A DNA stretch of 64,000 nucleotides from Gillisia sp. UBA3175 (GTDB taxonomy: Bacteria > Bacteroidota > Bacteroidia > Flavobacteriales > Flavobacteriaceae), in NCBI GenBank assembly GCA_002364325.1, contig DEXV01000003.1, positions 969,229 to 1,033,228 on the forward strand, given 5' to 3'. This document shows, in pieces, positions 43,866-51,923 of this stretch. The first letter of the stretch is position 1; every line of letters starts with the position of its first letter. A program made the translations under genes and the position numbers. The notes below the pieces were generated by a model. That model had not been told where the DNA came from and searched no databases. It saw only the letters and a list, made by a program, of their open reading frames with translations.

Positions 43866-44744
43866 TTAATTTTCAAAGATTTCAATTAATTCAACGATCA
43901 AAGGTAAAACCAGTTCAGATCTTCTATATGAGATCTCATGTCCAGCATTTGGAACACTTACAATTTTAATATTCTCAAAATGTTCTTTTGTAAAATTTAC
44001 ATTTTCGAAAGGAACTATATCATCTAAAGTTCCATGAATATGAGTTATTGGGATCTTTAATTTTTCCCAATCTTTTTCCAATTTACTTAGTTCCTGCGCA
44101 TGAATGGTCTTTTCATCTCCAGCTACCCGATAACCTGTTGGTACAAGCCATCGGGTTGCCCACCATTGGGTAAGTCTAGACCCCCAAAATTGCCGTTCCA
44201 ATTCCGGATCCATCGCGCTAGAAATTAAAATCCCGCCTTTAACCTCATTATTTTGAAGAGCGATCCTTGCGGCTACTGCTCCACCGTAGGAAGTTCCTAC
44301 TATAATTATATTTTTAAGATTAAGATCTTTTAAAATACTATTTAATACCTGGGCTTGAAGCTCTATGGATGGCATGGATCTACCAAAATTAGAATATCCC
44401 AAACCAGGCCTATCTATTGCCCATAAATTTGCTTTTGAAAGAAGCAAACTATCTTTTAAATAGCGTGTCCATGAAGAAAGAGAACTTGGTGATCCATGAA
44501 GGAATACTACATTAATTTGATTTGAGGGCTTAGTTATCTTAAGTAAACGGATCTTTGCCTTTAAACTATCTATCCTAAAATAGGTGATATCTGGTTGTAA
44601 CTGGATCGCTTCAAATTTTTCCCTTAATTCCCTGTCAGATTCTCTATACTGCAATCTGGTACATGAATTAAAAATTCCTAGTAGCAAAATTGCTACTATA
44701 ATCCTTCGGTTAAAAGCTTTAAAAAATTGATCAAAAAATATCAT
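43866..44744 (-). CDS. Alpha/beta hydrolase, probably membrane-anchored
   Basis: The frame extends to 44774, but the ATG at 44744 (MIFFDQFFKAFNRRIIVAIL) directly precedes an N-terminal hydrophobic segment ending in FNSC, a weak lipobox, and is preferred. The hydrolase domain has the oxyanion segment FLHGSPSSLSSW, nucleophile GTSYGGA, an Asp in IHGTLDDIVPFENV and the final His in VSVPNAGHEISYR. The substrate is unknown; the group includes esterases, epoxide hydrolases and haloperoxidase-like enzymes. It is divergent from the DUF3095 gene (144-base gap). Confidence 0.82.
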   Translation of the reverse strand: MIFFDQFFKAFNRRIIVAILLLGIFNSCTRLQYRESDRELREKFEAIQLQPDITYFRIDSLKAKIRLLKITKPSNQINVVFLHGSPSSLSSWTRYLKDSLLLSKANLWAIDRPGLGYSNFGRSMPSIELQAQVLNSILKDLNLKNIIIVGTSYGGAVAARIALQNNEVKGGILISSAMDPELERQFWGSRLTQWWATRWLVPTGYRVAGDEKTIHAQELSKLEKDWEKLKIPITHIHGTLDDIVPFENVNFTKEHFENIKIVSVPNAGHEISYRRSELVLPLIVELIEIFEN

Positions 44745-44888
44745 ACTCCTAAAATTAGAATAATATAAAGACAATTGAGGAATTCCGAGTTAAACTAAAC
44801 ATTTTTAAGTAATTAAAGTTTTCCCAAAACTACAAGCCAGCTGCTTTTATTTCAGATATATTTGTAGTAATGCCCTATTTTACATTTA

Positions 44889-46052
44889 ATGAAAGACAAC
44901 AAATTCTTTTTCAAAAAATTAATTCCCCATAAATTACCACTTAGAAAACTCTTAGGGGACGAACGCTTATTCGAAAAAGTACCTGAGAACTGGCATATTG
45001 TTGTTGCAGATATCGAGGAAAGTACTCTGGCTATTTCCAATGGTTTACACAACGAAGTTAACCTAGCTGCTACCGGTAGTATAGTTGCAGTACTTAATCA
45101 GTTAAAAAAGTATAAAAGTAAGATCAAGATTCCTTATTTCTTTGGAGGAGATGGCGCAACTTTTATTGTTCCTCCTAGTGTGCTTAAGGATGTTTTGTAT
45201 GTGCTAAACACGCAAAGAATCCATGTAAAAAAGAATTTGAAACTAGATCTAAGGGTTGGATCAATTTCTGTAAAAGAGATGTATGAGCAAGAACATAATT
45301 TAAACATTGCTAAAATAAGATTAAATGAATATTTAATTACTCCTATAGCTTTAGGTACAGCACTTAAACATGCCGAGAAGCTTATAAAGAACACCTATGA
45401 AGAAGATGCAAAGGATGTAATTATTCGTAAAAAACTTGATCTTACAGGGATGGAATGCAGATGGGATGAAATAGAACCTCCAAAATCTGAACAAAAAGTG
45501 GTTTGTTTATTAATCAATTGCAAGGACGAAAAATCTCAAAGGATAATCTACAAGGAAATCATTACTAAATTGGACCTAATTTTTGGAGACTTAAATGAAA
45601 GACAACCAATAACTAGTTTAAAATTGAAGTTGGACGCTACTTTAAATAAGATTAGGAAAGAGATGTATGCCAGAATTGGGAAATACGATTTTATCTATCT
45701 AATAAAGAATTGGCTCATAACAGGATTGGGAAGATATTATTTTAAATATTTTAGTGAAGGACAAAGTTATCTTCTCAAAGTGAGTAAATTATCCGACACC
45801 TTAATGATAGATGGTTCTATTAATACAGTTATTTCAGGAGATCAGGATCAAATTAAGCAACTAGTCACTTATTTGGATGAAATGGAAGCTGATAAAAAAA
45901 TAAACTACGGTATCCATATCACCCATGCTTCAGTAATGTCATGTTATGTAGAGGATCGTAAGAACAATCATATCCATTTTGTGGATGGGACTGATGGTGG
46001 CTATACTGCGGCTGCCAAGGTGTTCAAGACGAAAATGAAATTAGCATATTAA
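44889..46052 (+). CDS. DUF3095 protein (nucleotide-cyclase-related)
   Basis: The 387-residue protein matches DUF3095: WHIVVADIEESTLAISNGLH (35-54), then YFFGGDGATFIVP (82-94), which resemble the FTDI and GGDG elements of class III cyclases and GGDEF-like folds. VADIEES supplies Asp and Glu where metal-binding Asp residues would be. The second half (about 205-387) is a related, separate domain. No signal or membrane segment is seen, so it is cytoplasmic. Enzymatic activity has not been shown for the family to my knowledge. A TATATTTG box (TAnnTTTG) about 25 bases upstream may be its promoter. Confidence 0.75.
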   Translation: MKDNKFFFKKLIPHKLPLRKLLGDERLFEKVPENWHIVVADIEESTLAISNGLHNEVNLAATGSIVAVLNQLKKYKSKIKIPYFFGGDGATFIVPPSVLKDVLYVLNTQRIHVKKNLKLDLRVGSISVKEMYEQEHNLNIAKIRLNEYLITPIALGTALKHAEKLIKNTYEEDAKDVIIRKKLDLTGMECRWDEIEPPKSEQKVVCLLINCKDEKSQRIIYKEIITKLDLIFGDLNERQPITSLKLKLDATLNKIRKEMYARIGKYDFIYLIKNWLITGLGRYYFKYFSEGQSYLLKVSKLSDTLMIDGSINTVISGDQDQIKQLVTYLDEMEADKKINYGIHITHASVMSCYVEDRKNNHIHFVDGTDGGYTAAAKVFKTKMKLAY

Positions 46053-46177
46053 CTTAATAGGCTTAAAAAGGTTTTTGGGAGAAGCCTTAAAATTATTGGA
46101 TTAAATAAAACGGATGGAATAAGAAAGATTTGATAATGAATAGAATTTCTATTTTTTTATATCATCTTAAACAGCAG

Positions 46178-47011
46178 TTACTTGAATTTTACATCTTCCA
46201 TAGTTCTGTAATTATCAAAAGGTAACTTAAGTAATTTACTGATTTTGGAATTTGAATCTACGTCTGGATACGTATCAATTCCATAAATTATATCTTCATT
46301 TCTCATCCTTAAAAAAGTACCTAATAATCTATCCCAAATGGAAAAAATATTTCCATAATTAGAATCGGTATAAGGTAATTTTAAATGATGATGCACTTTA
46401 TGCATATCTGGAGATACAATTACATAACTAAGAATAGTATCCAATTTTTTAGACATTCTGATGTTGGCATGATTAAATTGGGAAAATATTACCGATAAAG
46501 ATTGGTATAATAATACAATTCCTATAGGTGCACCAATAATAAAAACACCTAGTATGGTAAAAATAAATCTAATTATACTTTCTCCAGGATGATGCCTATT
46601 TGCTGTAGTGGTATCTACATGATTATCTGTATGATGAATGAGATGCAACATCCATAAAGGTTTAATCTTATGCTGAACATAGTGAGCTAACCAAGCTCCA
46701 AAGAAATCTAAAAACAACACTCCTAAAAAAACGGAAGCCCAAAGGGGTAAATTAATCCAATGTAAAATTCCGAAGGAATTAGAATTGGTCCAGTTACTGG
46801 TTTTTAATAAAATAATGGCCAGTATAAAATTTATTATAATTGTAGTTAAGGTGAAAAAAATATTTGGCCAAGCGTGCTTTAGCTTTTTATATTTAAAATG
46901 GAACAAAGGTGCAACATACTCCAATAACCAAAAAAAGCTAATTCCACCGACTAGAATTAAACTACGGTGGACAGATGGGATGGTTTCAAAATAATTTATA
47001 AGAGATTCCAT
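46178..47011 (-). CDS. Sterol desaturase/fatty acid hydroxylase superfamily membrane protein
   Basis: The 277-residue protein has four membrane helices and the di-iron histidine clusters of the superfamily: H110-Y-V-Q-H114, H123-L-I-HH127 (MLHLIHHTDNH), RHHPGES at 139-145 and HKVHHH at 204-209. Members insert oxygen or desaturate lipids, sterols or carotenoids; bacterial examples modify fatty acids or ether lipids. The substrate cannot be told. The final 60 residues are soluble. Single-gene unit between DUF3095 and the OsmC-like gene. Confidence 0.87.
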   Translation of the reverse strand: MESLINYFETIPSVHRSLILVGGISFFWLLEYVAPLFHFKYKKLKHAWPNIFFTLTTIIINFILAIILLKTSNWTNSNSFGILHWINLPLWASVFLGVLFLDFFGAWLAHYVQHKIKPLWMLHLIHHTDNHVDTTTANRHHPGESIIRFIFTILGVFIIGAPIGIVLLYQSLSVIFSQFNHANIRMSKKLDTILSYVIVSPDMHKVHHHLKLPYTDSNYGNIFSIWDRLLGTFLRMRNEDIIYGIDTYPDVDSNSKISKLLKLPFDNYRTMEDVKFK

Positions 47012-47134
47012 TACTTATAAATATAAGTATATATCCCAATTATATTAATAAATTATTGGTCAGATCTCAGAAAAATGAAAATGGTGGCTTTATAAGTAGA
47101 GCTTAAAAACCATCCATTCCCATTTCTATTTTTA

Positions 47135-47698
47135 TTAATTTAATTCAATTTTCACCGGTACCGAGTTAGTGATAATATCCATTACCGGAGATGTTTTTTT
47201 CACATGTTCCATAAGTTGATAAAGATCTTCATATTCCGCATCGGTATCGGCATTAATTTTTACTTCGATACTTTTATAACCTGGACGAATTTCATCTGTA
47301 AGTCCCAGGAATCGTTGAAGATCCAGTTCACCCTCCATATCTATAGATAAAGAATTAATATTGATTCCTCTTGCTGCTGCATTATAAGCAAATCCAACAC
47401 TTAAGCAAGATCCCAATGCATGTAAAATGGTTTCTACCGCATTTGGAGCAAAATCGCTTCCTAATAAAATAGAAGGCTCATCCCCTTCTAAAAAAAAAGG
47501 TTTTGTTCTGGATTTATCTTCTTGTTTTACTCCATAGAAGTCTTTGATCTCAGTTGTACATCTACCTCCATTCATCCATTTAGTTTTCGCTCTAAACTTA
47601 AAGGCCGCATTCTCTTTGTCATTTTTAACCGCTTCAATAGTGTCCATTAATTGATCTACATTTACACCATTCAAGGATTTGTGCACTACATCTTTCAT
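47135..47698 (-). CDS. OsmC-like protein lacking the second conserved cysteine
   Basis: The 187-residue protein has the OsmC/Ohr-like fold: GSDFAPNAVETILHALGSCLSVGFAYNA is split around Cys98 in HALGSC. The second catalytic Cys of OsmC peroxidases, normally in an NCPVS context, is replaced by Ser170 in KKTSPVMD. Classical thiol peroxidase activity is thus doubtful, as in YhfA-like members. An extra Cys47 lies in an N-terminal extension (NGGRCTTEI). A palindrome ATAGATCT / AGATCTAT lies 156-175 bases upstream. Monocistronic. Confidence 0.8.
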   Translation of the reverse strand: MKDVVHKSLNGVNVDQLMDTIEAVKNDKENAAFKFRAKTKWMNGGRCTTEIKDFYGVKQEDKSRTKPFFLEGDEPSILLGSDFAPNAVETILHALGSCLSVGFAYNAAARGININSLSIDMEGELDLQRFLGLTDEIRPGYKSIEVKINADTDAEYEDLYQLMEHVKKTSPVMDIITNSVPVKIELN

Positions 47699-48182
47699 AA
47701 TTATTAAATTTTAGATTTATAATTCGTTTAATCGTTCTTATACCTATTGGCGCATAGAATAATTTCTTTTATGGTTTTAAACTGTTGGAGTAATTAAAAA
47801 TTGGGGAGATATTTAAAAGAAAAAAAAAGGATATTTAAATTTATTTTCTTCACATAGATCTCTCAAGATCTATACTATTTTGGGAAAACTTTTACTAAAA
47901 AAGACCTGATATTCCTTGTCGTAATATTTAACTTACTCGATTTGGAGATTGGAGTTAAAGTCAAAACTTATTTTTTGAAAGATTTAATAGAATTATCAAG
48001 CTTCGTAACATGCTAATTAACGCAAGGATTAGAAATCATAGCTTTTAAAATTTAAAATATGAAACACTAATTGATCAAATTCCAGAGGATACTTTAAAAT
48101 TAAGGATTATTTATTATTTATGCTCTAAATAGGTTCATAAAATTTAGACTAAAAAATATAAAAATCAGCGAATTAAAACTAT
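47699..48182. other. Intergenic region with a small palindrome
   Basis: This 484-base gap between two minus-strand genes contains ATAGATCT (47854-47861) and AGATCTAT (47866-47873), an 8-bp inverted repeat with a CTCA loop, a possible operator for the OsmC-like gene. A short open stretch near 48070-48150 on the plus strand reads ETLIDQIPEDTLKLR and could be a protein remnant, but this is too short to support. Confidence 0.4.
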
Positions 48183-49061
48183 TTAATCTTCAATTAGAAT
48201 CCCCATTTTACCCATCTTGTAATCACGCATAGCTTCCAAAACCTCGGTTTGTGTATTCATTACATAAGGCCCATGTTGGGTTACTTTTTGATCCAAGGGT
48301 TTTCCGGAAAGTATTAAAAACTGAGATTGTTCCTTTAGGCTTATTTCAATTGCATCTCCACTTTCTCCGAAAACAATTAGTTGTTCTGCTTCAACTAGGC
48401 CATAGCCTTTAATATTCAAACTCCCTTTAATAAGGTAGAGCATGCAGTTAAAGTTTTCAGGGATTTTAAATTGTTCAATTCCTCCTTCTTCACCAATTCC
48501 CCAAAGCACCAGTAATTCACTTTTTGGAATTACTGGTGCTTTTTGCTCCCTGAAATTACCAGCTATCAATTTGGTTTTAATTTTTTTGTCTTCGGAAATA
48601 ATGATCGGCATTGCTTCTAAAGTGAGATAGGTGTATTCGGGGGGTTGCATTTTAGCCGAACTCGGACTATTGATCCATAGCTGAATTATCTCTTGCCTTC
48701 CTAAAGCTTGTACCAACTCTTCTGAAGGTCTTTCGCTGTGAACAATTCCAGCTCCGGCATGCATCCATTGCACTTCCCCTTTTTTAGCTACCTGATCATG
48801 TCCCCAACTATCTCGATGTCTCACTTCCCCTTCTACAACAAAAGTCACCGGAGAAAAACCTCTATGTGGATGCGGCCCAACTCCCTGATGCTTTGCAGCT
48901 CTGTTCTTATTGAATTTCACTGTAGCATGATGCAATAATAAAAAGGGATCTACCTGTTGAATCTTATGAGTTGGTAATGCCTGCTTTACAGGAAAACCAT
49001 CCATGTCTATTTTTTCTGCAGGAAGCACATATTTTACTTTCTTTAAATCCACTTCTCGCAT
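48183..49061 (-). CDS. Pirin family protein (second of a tandem pair)
   Basis: The 292-residue bicupin keeps the pirin metal ligands: PHPHRGFSPVTF (HxH), RHRDSWG (His) and WMHAGAGIVHSE (with the final Glu/His). Pirins bind iron and can have quercetinase activity or act as redox sensors. The C-terminal cupin (about 190-292) ends with GPYVMNTQTEVLEAMRDY, as in other pirins. It begins 19 bases after the first pirin gene, so both are in one operon. The two are clearly homologous but far from identical, so this is an old duplication. Confidence 0.87.
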   Translation of the reverse strand: MREVDLKKVKYVLPAEKIDMDGFPVKQALPTHKIQQVDPFLLLHHATVKFNKNRAAKHQGVGPHPHRGFSPVTFVVEGEVRHRDSWGHDQVAKKGEVQWMHAGAGIVHSERPSEELVQALGRQEIIQLWINSPSSAKMQPPEYTYLTLEAMPIIISEDKKIKTKLIAGNFREQKAPVIPKSELLVLWGIGEEGGIEQFKIPENFNCMLYLIKGSLNIKGYGLVEAEQLIVFGESGDAIEISLKEQSQFLILSGKPLDQKVTQHGPYVMNTQTEVLEAMRDYKMGKMGILIED

Positions 49062-49080
49062 ATTTTTATCACTTCTTTAA

Positions 49081-50100
49081 TTAATTCTTATTTTCTTCTT
49101 TCCCATCTGCATGTAAGGCAAATCTTCCTTTATCTCTAGGATGCGCTTGTTCTGTTTCTGGCCAAGGCCACCCTCCAAATTGGGTGCGTTGGAAATCTTG
49201 TAAAGCTTGTTGAATCTCCATTTGAGTATTCATCACAAAAGGTCCGTATTGCGCAACTGGTTCATTTATTGGTTTTCCTTGTAATACTAATAGAAAACCT
49301 TCACGTTCTCCATTTTTAATTTCAAGATCTTCTGTAGACAATACATTAATAACATTTCCTTCTAAGATATATTCCTCTTCAATGTTTATACTACTGCCTT
49401 TATAAAAATAAAGACTTCTGGTAATATCTTTCTCACTTGCCGGGAGAGTATAAACTGCATTAGGAGCCATTTTAATAGTAAGCACCATTACTTCATTGTT
49501 TGGATCTGCAGCCCAAGAGTCAGGTGTTGGAGAAAGTGCAGATACCTGCCCAAGTTTGCCCGCTACTAAATTTATCTCTGTTTTATTGCCATTTGAATCC
49601 TCATTTACCACAAGCGGAATTTCCTCTACCCAAAGCATTTTAAAATGAGGTTCTACCATTTTATTAACCTTAGGAAGATTCAACCATATCTGAAATATTT
49701 CCAAAGGATTGGCTTCATTTTCCTTAACAAGAGGAAACATTTCTGAATGTTGCACGCCTTCCCCCGCAGTCATCCATTGCACATCTCCAGCACCAAATCT
49801 TCCTGCAGCGCCTAAAGAATCTGTGTGATCTACAAAACCTTCTTTATTAATAGTTATAGTTTCAAAACCTCTGTGTGGATGAAAAGGAAAACCAGGCATG
49901 GTACTACCGTGATACATTCTCCAACCATCCTTAATTGTAAAATCTTGGCCAATATTTCTACCGTCTAAAGGTACTGCCGGTCCCATCTTTTCATTTCCTT
50001 TTGGATATTCATCTCTGTGGTGAGCGCAAAATAAAAATGGATCACTGGTCTCCCATGGGAAACCCAATGGTTTTATGTTTTTAATTTTCTTGTTTTCCAT
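49081..50100 (-). CDS. Pirin family protein (first of a tandem pair)
   Basis: The 339-residue protein has the bicupin pirin structure with ligands in FPFHPHRGFETI, FVDHTDSLG and WMTAGEGVQHSE. Compared with its neighbour it has a longer N-terminus (MENKKIKNIKPLGFPWETSD, then FLFCAHHRDEYP) and a C-terminal extension with GWPWPETEQAHPRDKGRFAL, both common in this pirin subgroup. The substrate is unknown; flavonoid dioxygenation or redox sensing are described for relatives. It is transcribed first in the two-pirin operon. Confidence 0.87.
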   Translation of the reverse strand: MENKKIKNIKPLGFPWETSDPFLFCAHHRDEYPKGNEKMGPAVPLDGRNIGQDFTIKDGWRMYHGSTMPGFPFHPHRGFETITINKEGFVDHTDSLGAAGRFGAGDVQWMTAGEGVQHSEMFPLVKENEANPLEIFQIWLNLPKVNKMVEPHFKMLWVEEIPLVVNEDSNGNKTEINLVAGKLGQVSALSPTPDSWAADPNNEVMVLTIKMAPNAVYTLPASEKDITRSLYFYKGSSINIEEEYILEGNVINVLSTEDLEIKNGEREGFLLVLQGKPINEPVAQYGPFVMNTQMEIQQALQDFQRTQFGGWPWPETEQAHPRDKGRFALHADGKEENKN

Positions 50101-50213
50101 AAATTGTTTCTTTGAATTCTTAAAGCAATTAATATTTAAAGTTACAGTTTTTACAACTTTTTGGTCGTTAATAAATCCGAAACTCTACATAAAACAAAAA
50201 AAAATAGACCGAT

Positions 50214-51563
50214 TTATTCAGCTAACATCTCATCTAATATAAATTCTTCTTTATCCGATTTATCTATTGGATCTTTTTTGGAAGTAAATTGAATATAGAT
50301 AATAGTTCCTATTAATAGCAACCACAAATACCAAACATTACTTACCAAATCCATATAGTTAATCTTCCCTTCTGACAAACTTAAAATAATAAGTACTTGA
50401 GCTCCATAAGGCAATAAACCTTGCACAATACATGCAAAAATATCTAAGACAGATGCAACCTTTTTTCTGTTCAATAAAAATTGATCACTTAGTTTTTTTG
50501 CAATGGATCCTGTGATAATTATTGAAACCGTATTATTTGCAATTGCCATATTGGTAAAACTCACTAAACCCGCAATTCCAAAATAGGCGGTTTTAGAATT
50601 GACTTTTGAATTGATGAAATTAATTAGAAATCTTATTCCCCCAGCCTTTGTAACCAATGCAGCTAATCCTCCTGTTAATAAAGACAATAAGAAGATCTCT
50701 GTCATGCTGGTAAAACCATCATAAGATAATTTAGCTAATTGAAGCAATCCAAAATCACCATATATTATCCCAATGATCCCTGCAGTTATAATCCCTATAA
50801 ATAAAACAGCAAAAACATTTACTCCAGAAATAGCTAATATCAAAACTAAAATATAGGGAAGTATTTTTATCATGTTTACAGTATAGGAAGCACCCATACC
50901 TAAAGTGTCCTCTAAAGCAAAGCCTTGGTAAAGTAAAATCCCAATGGTAATAACCGCAACAGGAAGAGCTATTAGCACATTCTGTTTAAATTTATCTTTC
51001 ATACTAACCTCCAAAGATTGTGTAGCAGCAATAGTGGTATCAGAAATTATAGATAAATTATCTCCAAACATTGCTCCACCTAAAAGGGAGGCGCTCAAAA
51101 TGGCTAAAGATGCTTCAGTGGTATCTGCAAAACCTATTACAACAGCTCCAAGTGCAACTATAGCTCCAACTGAAGTTCCAGTAGAAATAGATAAAAACGC
51201 AGTTATTATAAAAACTCCTGCATATAACCAATGTATAGATATGTATTGCAACCCAAGATTTACAATTGCATCTACGCTTCCCGTAGCCTTACAAACCACC
51301 GTGAAAGCGCCGGCCAATAAATAGATAAGACACATGGTTAGGATCTTATCGTCTCCACAACCTTTAAGTAAAGTTGAGATCTTAGTGTTCATGGAATCCT
51401 TGAACAGTATCATTGCGAGAACGATACCTAAAATTACCGCAATTGGAGAAGGCAATGCATAAAAATCGTTTAAATAGATCCCTGCGCCCAAAAAAGTAAA
51501 AACAAATAGAAATAAAGGTAATAATGCATAAAAATTCCCTTTAGATTTAATAACAGTATTCAT
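50214..51563 (-). CDS. NhaC-family transporter, possibly MetT-like (methionine-related)
   Basis: The 449-residue protein has about eleven to twelve membrane helices and motifs of the NhaC superfamily: ISTGTSVGAIVALGAVVIGF, LLGGAMFGDNLSIISDTTIA and NMAIANNTVSIIITGSIAKK. NhaC proteins are usually named Na+/H+ antiporters, but a branch (MetT) is a predicted methionine transporter controlled by SAM riboswitches. The leader here has an S-box-like element at 51648-51714 plus a terminator-like hairpin, which argues for sulfur-amino-acid control. The call to MetT rests on this context, not on sequence detail. Confidence 0.8.
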   Translation of the reverse strand: MNTVIKSKGNFYALLPLFLFVFTFLGAGIYLNDFYALPSPIAVILGIVLAMILFKDSMNTKISTLLKGCGDDKILTMCLIYLLAGAFTVVCKATGSVDAIVNLGLQYISIHWLYAGVFIITAFLSISTGTSVGAIVALGAVVIGFADTTEASLAILSASLLGGAMFGDNLSIISDTTIAATQSLEVSMKDKFKQNVLIALPVAVITIGILLYQGFALEDTLGMGASYTVNMIKILPYILVLILAISGVNVFAVLFIGIITAGIIGIIYGDFGLLQLAKLSYDGFTSMTEIFLLSLLTGGLAALVTKAGGIRFLINFINSKVNSKTAYFGIAGLVSFTNMAIANNTVSIIITGSIAKKLSDQFLLNRKKVASVLDIFACIVQGLLPYGAQVLIILSLSEGKINYMDLVSNVWYLWLLLIGTIIYIQFTSKKDPIDKSDKEEFILDEMLAE

Positions 51564-51613
51564 AAATTAATTTTTTTATGAATCTCAAAAAAGGAAAGCT
51601 TAGGCAATAAAAA

Positions 51614-51638
51614 GGAAGTCATGTTTAACATTTTTTCC
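51614..51638 (-). terminator. Terminator-like hairpin of the riboswitch expression platform
   Basis: On the minus strand GGAA...ATGTT pairs with AACAT...TTCC and is followed by TTTTTATT. It lies between the S-box-like aptamer and the NhaC-family ATG (51563), as expected for transcription attenuation. The stem is AT-rich and imperfect. Confidence 0.5.
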
Positions 51639-51647
51639 AAAGAATTG

Positions 51648-51714
51648 GCTTATCATTTTTAGCACCTTGCTTGTTAATGCAGGTTGCTATCTCTTTTTGA
51701 GATTCTTGATAATA
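51648..51714 (-). promoter_or_regulatory. S-box (SAM) riboswitch-like leader with a minimal P2
   Basis: Minus strand: TTATCAAGA (P1 5' side), a short hairpin ATCTC-AAAAA-GAGAT, then AGCAACCTGC, an eight-base loop and GCAAGGTGCTAA, then GATAAG closing P1 with TTATC. GCAACC...GGTGCTAA...GATAAG is the conserved 3' part of the S-box aptamer that builds the SAM pocket. The usual long P2 with its kink-turn and GGAGGGA element is reduced to five base pairs, so this is either a compact variant or a degraded one. P1 is only five base pairs. Confidence 0.62.
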
Positions 51715-51923
51715 GGCGGCAAATATATAATTTATAAGTCTTCTTAAAAAAGTAAATTCAATTTAATTAGTTGAATTTATTTTATATTTCATAATATCCA
51801 TTGGATCACAGTCTTGTAAAATTTTTAGGTGAAGAAAAATTAACTTCAATAAAAAATATTGGACTGATAATAATTCAATTAGAATTCTACTACATTTATA
51901 GCTCTAATTTTAAATTTATTTAA
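51715..51923. other. Divergent promoter region
   Basis: These 209 AT-rich bases separate the riboswitch-like leader of the NhaC-family gene from the DUF885 gene on the plus strand and must hold promoters for both. No clear operator is visible. Confidence 0.4.

Noticed and set aside
46053-46100. Terminator behind DUF3095 (AGGCTT...AAGCCT)
   Set aside because: Only six paired bases with a long loop and no clear T-run.
48070-48150. Short plus-strand frame ETLIDQIPEDTLKLR as a gene remnant
   Set aside because: Less than 30 codons without start and with no known relative; mentioned only in the intergenic note.
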